DNA of 64,000 nucleotides from CAYOHR01 sp964512145 (lineage in GTDB: Bacteria > Bacteroidota > Bacteroidia > Flavobacteriales_G > JALEGO01). Position numbers and translations under genes: made by a program. Below the pieces are notes generated by a model. It saw only the letters and a program-made list of their open reading frames with translations, was not told where the DNA came from and ran no database searches. Positions 34,927 through 44,292 of this stretch are shown piece by piece (the first letter of the stretch is position 1; each line of letters begins with the position of its first letter). The stretch is from NCBI GenBank assembly GCA_964512145.1, contig CAZEIM010000009.1, positions 1-64,000 on the forward strand, in the 5' to 3' direction.

Positions 34927-35943
34927 ATGACTACCCTACTTATTATCATTATAATATTAGCTTTTATTTTTGATTATATTAACGGTTTTCATGATGCTGC
35001 AAATTCTATCGCGACAATTGTTTCGACAAAAGTATTAAAACCATTTCAGGCTGTAATATGGGCAGCCTTTTTTAATTTTGCCGCTTTTTTTATCTCCAAA
35101 TATTGGATAGGTGAATTTAAAATTGGAAATACGATAGCTAAAAGTGTTAGTATTGAAGTTGGAGACGTTATGGCGCTGTATATTGTTTTAGCCGGTTTAA
35201 TAGCAGCTATTACGTGGAACTTACTTACTTGGTATTTAGGAATACCCTCTAGCTCTTCACATACATTAATTGGTGGTTTTATTGGTGCTGCAGTAGCTAG
35301 ATACGGAACTTTTTCGGTTATCGTTTCAGACAAAGTATTACCAATTATATTATTTATTTTTCTAGCTCCCATTATTGGAATGTTCATCTCTTCATTTTTT
35401 ACTTTATTAATTCTAAATATTTGTAAAAACGGAAAAATTCATAAAATAGAGAAATGGTTTAAACGCATTCAATTAATTTCTTCTGCAGCATTTAGTTTAG
35501 GGCATGGAGGTAACGATGCACAAAAAGTAATGGGTATTATTGGAGCTGCCATGTTATCTAGTCACTATATTCCAGACTTAAAATCTATCCCTGATTGGGT
35601 TCCTATTTCGTGTTTTGTTGCTATTGGGCTAGGAACATTAAGCGGAGGATGGAGAATTGTAAAAACCATGGGAGGAAAAATTACAAAAGTTACTCCTTTA
35701 GAAGGAGTAAGTGCCGAATCGGCAGGTGCTTGTACTTTATACATAGCAGAACATTTAGGAATTCCTGTAAGTACTACTCATACCATAACCGGAGCAATAA
35801 TTGGTGTGGGTGCTGTAAAAAGAACTTCGGCTGTTCGTTGGGGTGTAACAATTAGCTTATTATGGGCTTGGATTTTAACCATACCTGTTTCTGCCCTAAT
35901 GGGTGCTGTAATGTATTATATCTTTAGCTTTTTTGTGGTTTAA
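34927..35943 (+). CDS. PiT-family inorganic phosphate transporter
   Basis: 338 residues with about nine membrane helices. The two inverted family signatures are present: NGFHDAANSIATIVSTKVL near the N-terminus and LGHGGNDAQKVMGII near the middle, plus GIPSSSSHTLIGG and GIPVSTTHTITGAI. Low-affinity, metal-phosphate/proton symporter of the inner membrane. Its stop abuts that of the convergent MORN gene. Confidence 0.95.
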   Translation: MTTLLIIIIILAFIFDYINGFHDAANSIATIVSTKVLKPFQAVIWAAFFNFAAFFISKYWIGEFKIGNTIAKSVSIEVGDVMALYIVLAGLIAAITWNLLTWYLGIPSSSSHTLIGGFIGAAVARYGTFSVIVSDKVLPIILFIFLAPIIGMFISSFFTLLILNICKNGKIHKIEKWFKRIQLISSAAFSLGHGGNDAQKVMGIIGAAMLSSHYIPDLKSIPDWVPISCFVAIGLGTLSGGWRIVKTMGGKITKVTPLEGVSAESAGACTLYIAEHLGIPVSTTHTITGAIIGVGAVKRTSAVRWGVTISLLWAWILTIPVSALMGAVMYYIFSFFVV

Positions 35944-36336
35944 TCAATTTTTTTCTTGATCATCGAATGTAATAGGTTCTCCTACTAACTTTCCATGTTC
36001 ATAATACGTTTCAATTTTCTTTTTTCCATTACTATAAAATAACGTATTTCTTCCATTTTTTTCTCCTTTTAAATACTCACATTCAGACCATAAATTTCCA
36101 TTTTCATACCAATGCTGCCATAAGCCCTCTCGTAAATTATTTTTATACTTCCCTTGGTATTTTTTTTGGCCACTTTCGTAATACGCAGTTTCTTCCAATA
36201 ACATAGTTAAGTTTTTATCGGAATACTTTAAGGTTAATTTTAGCTTACCCGAATCGTAAAACTCTTCTTTTGTAGCTTTTTGCTGACAATGAAGAAATAA
36301 CATTAAAAATGTTGCTAAATATATTGGCTTCCACAT
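35944..36336 (-). CDS. MORN-repeat lipoprotein (YwqK-like)
   Basis: 130 residues. Lipobox LMLFLHC puts the acylated cysteine near residue 17. The rest is a series of MORN-type repeats (YYESGQKKYQGKYKNN, LWQHWYENGNLWSECEY, NTLFYSNGKKKIETYYEHG). Similar proteins are annotated as YwqK-family antitoxins, but without a partner gene that role is not supported here. Surface or periplasmic location; function unknown. Confidence 0.8.
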   Translation of the reverse strand: MWKPIYLATFLMLFLHCQQKATKEEFYDSGKLKLTLKYSDKNLTMLLEETAYYESGQKKYQGKYKNNLREGLWQHWYENGNLWSECEYLKGEKNGRNTLFYSNGKKKIETYYEHGKLVGEPITFDDQEKN

Positions 36337-36549
36337 ATTTGCGAATATATTAAGAAAAAATCATTCTTAATATACAACTTCATATTTTAAAAACCGGAAC
36401 ACTTTACACTAATATATTTCTATTAATATTTATATATAATTTTAATTTTCAATTATTTAATATAAATTTTTAAAATTATAAATTCTATTATATGAAATAT
36501 TTATACATGACTTAAGCAACAATATAAAGTACTTTTATTAAAAAAAGAT
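36337..36549. other. 213-bp very AT-rich intergenic region
   Basis: Lies between divergent genes and must carry both promoters, but I find no exact TAnnTTTG element and no gene or stable hairpin. Confidence 0.4.
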
Positions 36550-38379
36550 ATGAGATTAATCGTATATACTTTGTGGTTCATTCAAGCATTTAACATATAT
36601 GCTCAAAAAGAATCATATAATTGGTATTTTGGAGTAAATGCTGGAATTACATTTAATAACGGAGGTAGCCCAAGCGCATTAATTGACGGGGAGTTAGTTA
36701 CCTTTGAAGGATGTGCTACAATAAGTGATAGAGGTGGAAATCTTTTATTTTATACTCAAGGCGAAGTGGTGTGGAATAAACACCATGAGGTCATGGATAC
36801 ATTACTAGCAGGACATTATTCTAGTGCCCAATCAAGCATTATTGTTCCAAAACCCGGGTTTAGCCATTTGTATTATATTTTTACGGCAGGAAAAGTAGGT
36901 GATAATGAAAAAATTGCTTACAGTACCGTTGATATGAACTTAAACAATGGTAAAGGGGGATTAATTGAGAAAAATATACTGCTTATGTTCGGTAGCGATG
37001 AACAACTAACATGTATTAAACATGAAAATAATATAGATTATTGGGTTATAACCAGAAAATGTGGAACCAACGAATACTATAGCTATAAAATAACCTCAAT
37101 GGGGGTTTCAAGTTCTCCTGTCGTTAGTAAAATAGGTAAAGTAAGCAGTTGCAATACAAATGCTAACGGGTATTTAAAATCAACCATTGATGGAAAAAAA
37201 ATTGTATCGGCAGGTTTAAGTAATTTTTATATGGATATATATGATTTTAATAAATCAAATGGCACGTTAAGTAATAGGGTAGAAATCAGCGACAATTTAA
37301 ATGAAAAGTTTTATGGGGTAGAGTTTTCTCCAAGCGGAAAATTTATATATTGTACCACCGAAGAAAGTTCATCATTATATCAATACGATATTTCCATTTT
37401 TGATTCCATTTCCATTCATAACAGCAAAACACTTTTATACCAGAATGTTACGGATAAATATCCATGTGCACTTCAAATTGGACCTGATTATAAAATATAT
37501 ATTGCCATTGGAGGGAAAAACTATTTAGGCGTAATAAATAACCCAAATACTAAAGGATTAGGTTCCAACTTAGTTATTGATGGGGTCGATTTAAAAGATA
37601 GGATTTCAACATTAGGTTTGCCCAATTTTCCAAGTTATTATCTTGAGCCATTTTATGAAATTCAAGCCGACAAATATTGTGTTAGGGATACTTTTGAAGT
37701 ATTCTTAAATACTAATCAAATGATCGATTCTGTACATTGGTTCTTTAGCGAAGATCCTTTACTACAAAAACGCATGCAGGCAAATTCTATTATATGTTCG
37801 TATAATTATTCAGGGAATTATGTAATCTATGCCATAATTTGGAAGGATGGTAAATCCACATTAATGGAACAAAATATAGTGATATACGATAATCCTTCAT
37901 TATATTTAGGAGATGACATAACACAATGCCAAGGCGAATTGGTTTATTTAAATGTTCAAACCGATGATTTAAAATCATACGAATGGAGCACAGGAAGTTC
38001 TAGTTACGATATTTCAATTACACAAACAGGCTCCTATTCAGTTACTGTAACCGACAAAAACAATTGTAAAGCATCGGATACAATTGATATACATTTTGAA
38101 TTTTGCTCATTTTTTATCCCCAATGCATTTACACCAAATGAAAATGATATAAATGAAATGTTTTTGGCAAAAGGTGAAAATTTGGAATATTTTTCGATAA
38201 AAATATATGATCGATGGGGTGCATTGGTTTTTACATCAGAAGATATAAAGTCGGGCTGGGATGGAATGAAAAACAATATATTTGTAAAGCAAGATATTTA
38301 TACTTACTGTGTTGAGTATAAATTTTCACATCATACAACTGTATATAAAAAATATGGATCTGTAGCATTGCTAAAATAA
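36550..38379 (+). CDS. Secreted protein with type B T9SS (gliding-motility CHU_C) domain
   Basis: 609 residues. Signal peptide (LIVYTLWFIQAFNIYA), then beta-propeller-like repeats (YNWYFGVNAGITFNNG, GNLLFYTQGEVVWNKHHEVM, YCTTEESSSLYQYDI), a PKD/Ig-like part, and the C-terminal CHU_C domain from residue ~522 (FIPNAFTPNENDINEMF, FSIKIYDRWGALVF, GWDGMKNN, YTYCVEYKF). Type B cargo is exported by T9SS without the usual lipid attachment; SprB-like adhesins belong here. Role in attachment or motility is inferred. mpg starts 7 bases downstream. Confidence 0.88.
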   Translation: MRLIVYTLWFIQAFNIYAQKESYNWYFGVNAGITFNNGGSPSALIDGELVTFEGCATISDRGGNLLFYTQGEVVWNKHHEVMDTLLAGHYSSAQSSIIVPKPGFSHLYYIFTAGKVGDNEKIAYSTVDMNLNNGKGGLIEKNILLMFGSDEQLTCIKHENNIDYWVITRKCGTNEYYSYKITSMGVSSSPVVSKIGKVSSCNTNANGYLKSTIDGKKIVSAGLSNFYMDIYDFNKSNGTLSNRVEISDNLNEKFYGVEFSPSGKFIYCTTEESSSLYQYDISIFDSISIHNSKTLLYQNVTDKYPCALQIGPDYKIYIAIGGKNYLGVINNPNTKGLGSNLVIDGVDLKDRISTLGLPNFPSYYLEPFYEIQADKYCVRDTFEVFLNTNQMIDSVHWFFSEDPLLQKRMQANSIICSYNYSGNYVIYAIIWKDGKSTLMEQNIVIYDNPSLYLGDDITQCQGELVYLNVQTDDLKSYEWSTGSSSYDISITQTGSYSVTVTDKNNCKASDTIDIHFEFCSFFIPNAFTPNENDINEMFLAKGENLEYFSIKIYDRWGALVFTSEDIKSGWDGMKNNIFVKQDIYTYCVEYKFSHHTTVYKKYGSVALLK

Positions 38380-38386
38380 TACAAAC

Positions 38387-38959
38387 ATGACTTTACCAGA
38401 AGATTTTTATAGAAATAAAAATGTATTAAAGGTCGCTAAAAAATTATTAGGTAAAGTGCTATGTTCAAATATCCAAAATCAATTTGTATCTGGAATAATT
38501 ACTGAGGTAGAAGCGTACAATGGCATTTATGATAAGGCTTGTCATGCATACCTAGGTAAAAGAACATCTCGAACCGAAGTGATGTTTTGGCCAGGAGGTG
38601 TTGCTTATGTTTATTTATGTTATGGAATACATCATTTATTTAATGTGGTAACTAGCGAAAGGAATGACCCATGTGCTGTATTAATTCGATCGGTTAAACC
38701 ACTAGAAGGCATCGAAACAATGATTGAAAGAAGAAGAAATAAACAAATAAAAAACCTTTGTAATGGACCTGGAAAAGTTTCTGAGGCTTTTGGCATACGA
38801 ACAACATTAAATGGAGTTTCTTTAAGCGGAAAAGATATATGGATCGAGGAAAGAAATATAAAAGTTTCAGAAAAATCAATCATTATAAGCCCCAGAATAG
38901 GTATAGAATATGCTCAAGAAGATGCGTTATTACCTTATCGATATTACATAAAATATTAA
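38387..38959 (+). CDS. mpg: 3-methyladenine DNA glycosylase (AAG/MPG type)
   Basis: 190 residues. Removes alkylated purines such as 3-methyladenine and hypoxanthine in base excision repair. Typical parts: VAKKLLGKVL, ITEVEAYNGIYDKACHAY with the catalytic Glu, VAYVYLCYGIHHLFNVV, and NGPGKVSEAFGI. The TAA stop lies within the palindromic TTAA shared with the convergent P460-like gene. Confidence 0.93.
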   Translation: MTLPEDFYRNKNVLKVAKKLLGKVLCSNIQNQFVSGIITEVEAYNGIYDKACHAYLGKRTSRTEVMFWPGGVAYVYLCYGIHHLFNVVTSERNDPCAVLIRSVKPLEGIETMIERRRNKQIKNLCNGPGKVSEAFGIRTTLNGVSLSGKDIWIEERNIKVSEKSIIISPRIGIEYAQEDALLPYRYYIKY

Positions 38960-39486
38960 GGGTGAGAAACGTTCATTAACAGTAAATCAATATTACCACT
39001 TTGTGTATGACAACCTCTGCAACTTCCCCCCAAATTACTCGCTTCAGATCTAGGTTTTCCATTGGCATCTACATAGCCCCAAACCCATCCGTTTTCATCG
39101 GCAAAAGGATGATCTGGTTTTTTATATAAAATAGCGTAAGTATTTACCTTTTTATCAGTGGTATATAATTCTTTTACAATAAAACTTTCTTCCGGAAAAA
39201 TGATACTATCCTTAACTTTACCTAATGAATTTAATTGAGAACTGGCGATTTGGTTAAAACGCGTTCTAGACCATGGTTCAGAATGCCCTGAATTGGTTGA
39301 TTTATTTAAATATTCATCGCTAAATTTATACCAAGTATAGCCTTCAGTTTGTAATGCTTTTAAATATAAAAACGAATCTGTATTTTGCACTGTTAATAAT
39401 TGTTTATCAATGGGCATAGCGGGATCATGCTTACAAGATGTAATGAGTGTTTGAATTAAAAATAAAAAAAATATATTCCTGTTCAT
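38956..39486 (-). CDS. Cytochrome P460-like haem lipoprotein
   Basis: 176 residues: lipoprotein signal (FFLFLIQTLITSC), then a domain with a single haem-binding CRGCH motif near the C-terminus and an upstream YTWYKFSDEY and YAILYKKPDHPF, which resemble cytochrome P460/c'-beta proteins. P460 proteins handle hydroxylamine or nitric oxide, but many Bacteroidota members are untested. Overlaps the DUF2480 gene upstream by four bases (ATGA), so translation is coupled. Confidence 0.7.
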   Translation of the reverse strand: MNRNIFFLFLIQTLITSCKHDPAMPIDKQLLTVQNTDSFLYLKALQTEGYTWYKFSDEYLNKSTNSGHSEPWSRTRFNQIASSQLNSLGKVKDSIIFPEESFIVKELYTTDKKVNTYAILYKKPDHPFADENGWVWGYVDANGKPRSEASNLGGSCRGCHTQSGNIDLLLMNVSHP

Positions 39487-39989
39487 ATTTTCGATTTATA
39501 TAATGGTACTGTTGAACAGGCTTCTCCAAACATAATGGTTTTAGCATAAGGTAATAATTGGTTCATTAAATGAACGTAAGTATTTTCTGGAATAAAAACA
39601 TCAGAGCATCCTTTTATTAAAACTTTTTGATCTTTAAATACTGAGTAATCAATATTTTGTATGGATTCGTAAAACAAAATAGTATCTAAGGTTTTTAAGT
39701 CTCCATGTACTATTTTTTTTGCAATCGGATGAAGATATACAGAAATTAATAAGTATGCCCATGAAGGTATGATTGCATCAGAAGAACAACCTATTGCCAC
39801 AAAACAATCTTTATACTCTTCCCACAAAGTGTTTTTCAACCTTTCTCTATATTCTTTCTCTCTTAAAACCAATCCTTCATATAAAAAGGGTTTTATGTCC
39901 AAAAAAATACGCTTTCCTTTTGGATAATAATCTTGAATATCTAATGTAACTAAATTTGAATTAGCTATTTTATTTTCTATCATCTCCAT
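39483..39989 (-). CDS. DUF2480 family protein
   Basis: 168 residues, recognised as DUF2480, a Bacteroidota family of unknown function. Conserved-looking parts are NLVTLDIQDYYPKGKRIFLDI, GCSSDAIIPSWAYLL and LIKGCSDVFIPENTYVHL, with two cysteines (GCSS and GCSD) plus one near the end (GEACSTVPLYK) that might bind metal. Lies between dprA and the P460-like gene in one leftward operon. Cytosolic by lack of a signal peptide. Confidence 0.85.
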   Translation of the reverse strand: MEMIENKIANSNLVTLDIQDYYPKGKRIFLDIKPFLYEGLVLREKEYRERLKNTLWEEYKDCFVAIGCSSDAIIPSWAYLLISVYLHPIAKKIVHGDLKTLDTILFYESIQNIDYSVFKDQKVLIKGCSDVFIPENTYVHLMNQLLPYAKTIMFGEACSTVPLYKSKI

Positions 39990-39993
39990 AGTA

Positions 39994-41109
39994 CTAAATT
40001 AAAGTATACATTTTCCCGGGTAAGCTTTTAACGATAAATTTAAATTCCAAATTAAGTAAATTTACTGAAACATCACTCATTTTAAGTTGAGTATGTAAAG
40101 CTATTGAATCTATTTTTAAGCTTTGATGTTTTTTTAAAACCTCTACAATTAATGACTCTTCGGCAGATAAATCATTAAATAGTTTAGCTTGTAATGGCTG
40201 GCTATTCAAAGATTTTGGTTTCCAGCCCAAGTTTTTTTCAATATCTTGAGCATTTTCGACCAAAATAGCCTTTTGTGTTTTAATTAAAAAATTACACCCA
40301 CTTGAATATGTAGCATCTATAGGCCCCGGAAGAGCCATAACATCTCGATTATACGAATCGGCTATATATGCTGTAATCATTGCCCCTCCTTTTATGTTTG
40401 ACTCAACTACTAATAATGCATCAGTCATGCCTGCCACTATTCTGTTTCTTTTAGGAAAATTTTCTTTATCGGGACCTGTATCGCTAAAAAATTCCGTTAT
40501 CAACCCTCCTTTTTCGCTCGTCATTTTTTGAGCTATTTCTCTATGACTGTTAGGATATATAGTACTAAAACCATGACCTAATACTCCTAACGTTGGAATG
40601 GAGTTTTCAAGAGAGGTTCTATGAGCACAAACATCAACCCCCATAGCTAAACCACTTACAATCAACAAATCATTATATGAAGATAATTCACGAACTATTT
40701 TTTCGCATTGAATTTTACCATAGTTAGTGATATTTCTGGTGCCTACAATCGCTAATATTTTAGGCATATTTACATTAGCAAATCCTTTTTTAAATAAAAC
40801 TAGTGGTGCGTCATCGCAATGTTTTAAACGCTGAGGGTACTCTGATTGCTGAAAACATAAAAGTTGAATATTATTTTTTTGAATATAGTTAAATTCTTTT
40901 TCAGCTAAAGCAAGAACCTTGGTTTTGGTTTTTATAATTTCCTGAATACTCAGCTTCTTTAATCCAGGCATTTTTTTCAGCAAAATATCCTTTTCACTAA
41001 ATAACTCTTTTGCTGATCCAAAATGTGCCAAAATTTTTTTTCCGTTTACTGGCCCAATTCCGGGTAACTGGACAAGAGCTAATTGAAAAATTTTTTCTTC
41101 TTCACTCAT
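39994..41109 (-). CDS. dprA: DNA-processing protein DprA
   Basis: 371 residues. Loads RecA onto incoming single-stranded DNA in natural transformation. Parts: N-terminal helix-hairpin-helix (ALVQLPGIGPVNGKKIL), the Rossmann-like core (AIVGTRNITNYGKIQCEK, VSGLAMGVDVCAHR, GVLGHGFSTIYPNSHREIA, VESNIKGGAMITAYIA), and a C-terminal winged helix (residues ~310-371). First gene of the dprA-DUF2480-P460 operon, divergent from mnmD. Confidence 0.96.
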   Translation of the reverse strand: MSEEEKIFQLALVQLPGIGPVNGKKILAHFGSAKELFSEKDILLKKMPGLKKLSIQEIIKTKTKVLALAEKEFNYIQKNNIQLLCFQQSEYPQRLKHCDDAPLVLFKKGFANVNMPKILAIVGTRNITNYGKIQCEKIVRELSSYNDLLIVSGLAMGVDVCAHRTSLENSIPTLGVLGHGFSTIYPNSHREIAQKMTSEKGGLITEFFSDTGPDKENFPKRNRIVAGMTDALLVVESNIKGGAMITAYIADSYNRDVMALPGPIDATYSSGCNFLIKTQKAILVENAQDIEKNLGWKPKSLNSQPLQAKLFNDLSAEESLIVEVLKKHQSLKIDSIALHTQLKMSDVSVNLLNLEFKFIVKSLPGKMYTLI

Positions 41110-41151
41110 CTCTTAAATATAAGAAAATAGTTGAATACATAAAATACTTCA

Positions 41152-41159
41152 TAATTTTG
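41152..41159 (+). promoter_or_regulatory. mnmD promoter -7 element (TAatTTTG)
   Basis: Exact TAnnTTTG with TTG at 41131-41133 (18-base spacer). The ATG follows after only 5 bases, which implies a leaderless or nearly leaderless mRNA. Confidence 0.65.
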
Positions 41160-41164
41160 CACCT

Positions 41165-41842
41165 ATGTATTCTATCAGCATCATTGAAACAAAAGATGGC
41201 TCAAAAACATTGTTTATACCCGAAATAAACGAGCATTATCATTCTATTCATGGTGCTTTACAAGAAAGTAAGCATATATTTATACAAGAAGGTTTACTCT
41301 ATTATCATACATTACATCCGAAAAAAAAAATACATATTTTAGAAGTAGGCTTAGGAACGGGATTAAATGTATTATGCACACATGAGACTTGTTTAAAAAA
41401 TGAAATGTATGTTACATATGATGCGTTAGAACCTAATCCAATTCCTTGGGAGTTGATTCAAGCACTTAATTATCAAAAGCATTTTGAAGAAGGTTTTCCT
41501 ATCGAAGCCTTCGCATTACTTCATGAGATGACGGGAGAAAAAATAATATTTTCTAAAACATTAGAAGTGTATACACATACTAAACCAATTATGAACTATA
41601 TTTCAAAAACACCTTACGATATTATTTATTTTGATGCTTTTGCTCCTGAAAAGCAACCCGAAATGTGGACAGAAAACACTTTTACATATATGTATAAATT
41701 GCTGTGCCAAAATGGAATATTGGTTACCTATTGTTGTAAGGGAGTTGTAAAAAGAATGGCTCTTTCTATAGGGTTTAAAGTAGAAAAAATTCCAGGACCC
41801 AAAGGTGGTAAAAGAGAAATGTTGCGATTAATCAAACCTTAG
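41165..41842 (+). CDS. mnmD: tRNA (5-methylaminomethyl-2-thiouridine) methyltransferase MnmD
   Basis: 225 residues. Methylates the wobble uridine 34 side chain in tRNAs for Lys, Glu and Gln; it corresponds to the methyltransferase half of MnmC, here stand-alone without the FAD oxidase half. The SAM-binding loop is ILEVGLGTGLNVL; YFDAFAPEKQPEMWTENTF and KGVVKRMALSIGFKVEKIPG are characteristic. The start is set by the promoter just upstream. Confidence 0.9.
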   Translation: MYSISIIETKDGSKTLFIPEINEHYHSIHGALQESKHIFIQEGLLYYHTLHPKKKIHILEVGLGTGLNVLCTHETCLKNEMYVTYDALEPNPIPWELIQALNYQKHFEEGFPIEAFALLHEMTGEKIIFSKTLEVYTHTKPIMNYISKTPYDIIYFDAFAPEKQPEMWTENTFTYMYKLLCQNGILVTYCCKGVVKRMALSIGFKVEKIPGPKGGKREMLRLIKP

Positions 41843-41925
41843 ATCACAATATATTTATTTTGTTATTTACAAGTTTCTTTATCTAGAGTATTTTAGAACA
41901 GTATATAAATTCTAATACTTATTCC

Positions 41926-41933
41926 TATTTTTG
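41926..41933 (+). promoter_or_regulatory. ABC operon promoter -7 element (TAttTTTG)
   Basis: Exact TAnnTTTG, five bases before the ATG of the ATPase gene. A -33 TTG is not evident. Confidence 0.5.
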
Positions 41934-41938
41934 TTAGC

Positions 41939-42868
41939 ATGGATTGTATTGTAGATATTGAGCACCTGTATAAACATTATTCAGATAAAACCGTTTTAAG
42001 TGATATACAGCTAAAAATACCCAGAGGTTCTATATTTGGATTATTGGGGCCTAATGGTGCCGGAAAAACATCATTAATTCGTATTCTAAACGGTATTACA
42101 ATGCCAGATTCAGGTTCATATAACATTTATACTAACTCAAAAGATGTTAACAAACAACAAATAGGATATTTACCCGAAGAAAGAGGTTTATATAAAAAAA
42201 TGAGTGTTTGGGATCAGCTATTGTATTTAGCACGACTAAAAGGCATGACTCAAATAGAAGCAAAAATTGGTATTGAATATTGGTTGCAAAAAATGGATAT
42301 AGAATCGTGGAAAGATAAAAAAATAGAAGATTTAAGTAAAGGTATGCAACAAAAAATCCAATTTATTAGTACCATTATTAATAACCCGGAACTCCTTATT
42401 TTGGATGAGCCTTTTAGTGGTTTTGATCCTATTAATGCTAATTTAATTAAACAAGAGATTATTGAACTTAAAGAAAAAGGACACACCATTGTATTATCTA
42501 CCCACAACATGTCTTCTGTTGAAGAATTATGCGAAAATATAGCTTTAATAGATAAAGGCAAGATTGTATTACAAGGCAATGTTCAGGAAATAAAAAAACA
42601 ATACAGTGAAAATATCTATGAATTTATTTTTAATGGTAGTGAACCAGCATTTAGTAATGGATTATGGTCAGCAGGGCAAATCCTATCATTTTCAAAGATA
42701 GGAGAAAACTCAAAAGCAATAGTTACGCTAAATACTCGGTTTACCTTAAATAATTTATTAAAAAACATGTTAGACAGTGTAAAACTTTTAGGGTTTAAAG
42801 AAGTGCTACCGAGTATGAATGATATTTTTATTAAAACTGTTACTCAAAACAATAATGATGCAAAATAA
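41939..42868 (+). CDS. ABC transporter ATP-binding protein (NatA/CcmA type)
   Basis: 309 residues. Walker A GPNGAGKTS, signature LSKGMQQKIQ, Walker B LLILDEPFSGFDPI, and switch histidine in VLSTHNMSS are all present. A C-terminal extension of ~85 residues (DUF4162-like) is typical of NatA. Probably powers export with the permease whose gene overlaps its end. Substrate unknown (sodium, antibiotic or peptide in relatives). Confidence 0.92.
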   Translation: MDCIVDIEHLYKHYSDKTVLSDIQLKIPRGSIFGLLGPNGAGKTSLIRILNGITMPDSGSYNIYTNSKDVNKQQIGYLPEERGLYKKMSVWDQLLYLARLKGMTQIEAKIGIEYWLQKMDIESWKDKKIEDLSKGMQQKIQFISTIINNPELLILDEPFSGFDPINANLIKQEIIELKEKGHTIVLSTHNMSSVEELCENIALIDKGKIVLQGNVQEIKKQYSENIYEFIFNGSEPAFSNGLWSAGQILSFSKIGENSKAIVTLNTRFTLNNLLKNMLDSVKLLGFKEVLPSMNDIFIKTVTQNNNDAK

Positions 42869-44204
42869 AATATGGCTTATTGTACAAAGGGAGTTTTTTT
42901 CGAGGGTGAAAAAAAAATCCTTTATTATTATGACAATTTTAGGCCCCGTTTTTACAGCTTTAATTATGATACTTGCTGTTTACTTAAGTATGGCCGACCA
43001 ACAAAAACAAAAAATACTGGTAGCAGATGATAATTACCCTGTATTTGAACATTTAAAAAGTGAGCCTGGATTACAATATCAGTATATAAACATATCGTTG
43101 GAAGAAGCTCAAAAATTGTTTTTTGAGTCAGATTTTACTGCTATTTTATATCTCCCCAAAAATATTGTTCGATCCAATGCGGCAAAACTATATGTAAAAA
43201 AAATGCCCGGTGCAACTACCCAAAGAAGGATAGAAAAAGCAGTAGAAAAAATTATAGAAGAACAAAAAATGCTGCTAAATAATATTGACCCCTCCGTGTA
43301 TGCTAAAATTAATACTCAATTTAATTTAACGCCCTATAAATTAGAAAAATCCGGATCCGAAAAAAAAGTACATACTGACCAAGCATATGTAGGATTTTTT
43401 TTAGGAATAGCAATTTATGTATTTATTTCATTGTACGGTGTTCAGGTAATGCGAGGAGTAATGGAAGAAAAAATGAGTAGAATCGTAGAAGTGCTTATTT
43501 GTTCCGTAAAACCCTTTCAACTCATGATGGGAAAAATTATTGGAATTGTACTATTGGGATTATTTCAGTTAAGTGTTTGGATTACCTTAACCAGCATCGT
43601 ATTCTTAATATTAAAAGCATTAATTTTTACCGATTTTTACGACCCTGCTCAAATTCAATCTTTGCAAATGACCGATCAAATAGCCCAAGAATTTAAGCAA
43701 GAAGAATTGCAAGCCATCAATCTTTATGACCCAAACAACATAATTAATAGAATACAATTTCATGTTATTATTCCTTTATTTTTATTTTACTTTGTAGGGG
43801 GATATTTATTTTATGCAGCTCTTTTTTCTGCTGTAGGAGCAATTGTAGATAATGAATCAGATACTCAGCAATTTGTTTTACCTATTACCCTTCCATTAGT
43901 TTTTGCTTATATTATTTCCTTTTCTATTTTAAAGAATCCCGAAGGAAGTATGGCACTTTGGTTTTCCATCATACCCTTTACATCTCCAGTAGTAATGATG
44001 GTACGTATAGCTATTGGAGTGGGTGGAGGTGAAGGACTACCAATATGGGAACTTATTTTATCGATGCTGTTCTTAATAGCAGGGTTTATGGTTACTACAT
44101 GGTTTAGTGCCAAATTATACCGAACAGGGATATTAATGTATGGAAAAAAACCGACATACAAAGAATTATGGAAATGGCTTTTAATATCCAGTAACAAAAA
44201 ATAG
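42855..44204 (+). CDS. ABC transporter permease (NatB/ABC-2 type)
   Basis: 449 residues. I start it at the first of two ATGs (42855 or 42858), 14 bases inside the ATPase gene; longer starts would add hydrophobic residues from the other frame's region. One N-terminal helix (IMTILGPVFTALIMILAVYL), a large extracytoplasmic loop (residues ~45-175), and five or six C-terminal helices (YVGFFLGIAIYVFISLYG, IIGIVLLGLFQLSVWITLT, LPITLPLVFAYIISFSIL). MRGVMEEKMSRIVEVLICSVKPFQLMMGK is the family's coupling segment. Forms an exporter with the preceding ATPase. Confidence 0.9.
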   Translation: MMQNKIWLIVQREFFSRVKKKSFIIMTILGPVFTALIMILAVYLSMADQQKQKILVADDNYPVFEHLKSEPGLQYQYINISLEEAQKLFFESDFTAILYLPKNIVRSNAAKLYVKKMPGATTQRRIEKAVEKIIEEQKMLLNNIDPSVYAKINTQFNLTPYKLEKSGSEKKVHTDQAYVGFFLGIAIYVFISLYGVQVMRGVMEEKMSRIVEVLICSVKPFQLMMGKIIGIVLLGLFQLSVWITLTSIVFLILKALIFTDFYDPAQIQSLQMTDQIAQEFKQEELQAINLYDPNNIINRIQFHVIIPLFLFYFVGGYLFYAALFSAVGAIVDNESDTQQFVLPITLPLVFAYIISFSILKNPEGSMALWFSIIPFTSPVVMMVRIAIGVGGGEGLPIWELILSMLFLIAGFMVTTWFSAKLYRTGILMYGKKPTYKELWKWLLISSNKK

Positions 44205-44292
44205 TTTTGGGTAATTGCATTTTTAAGTATTCAAAATACTTTTTTGCTATACATCTTCTAAACTCTTTGTGATTGTACTTGTTTTATAACGT

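Noticed and set aside
35595..35855. An 86-residue frame inside the PiT transporter gene
   Set aside because: Out-of-frame shadow with cysteine-rich random composition; the transporter frame is full length.
35944..36336. A YwqK-type antitoxin
   Set aside because: It is a lipoprotein with MORN repeats and no toxin gene lies beside it; the name reflects family labels only.
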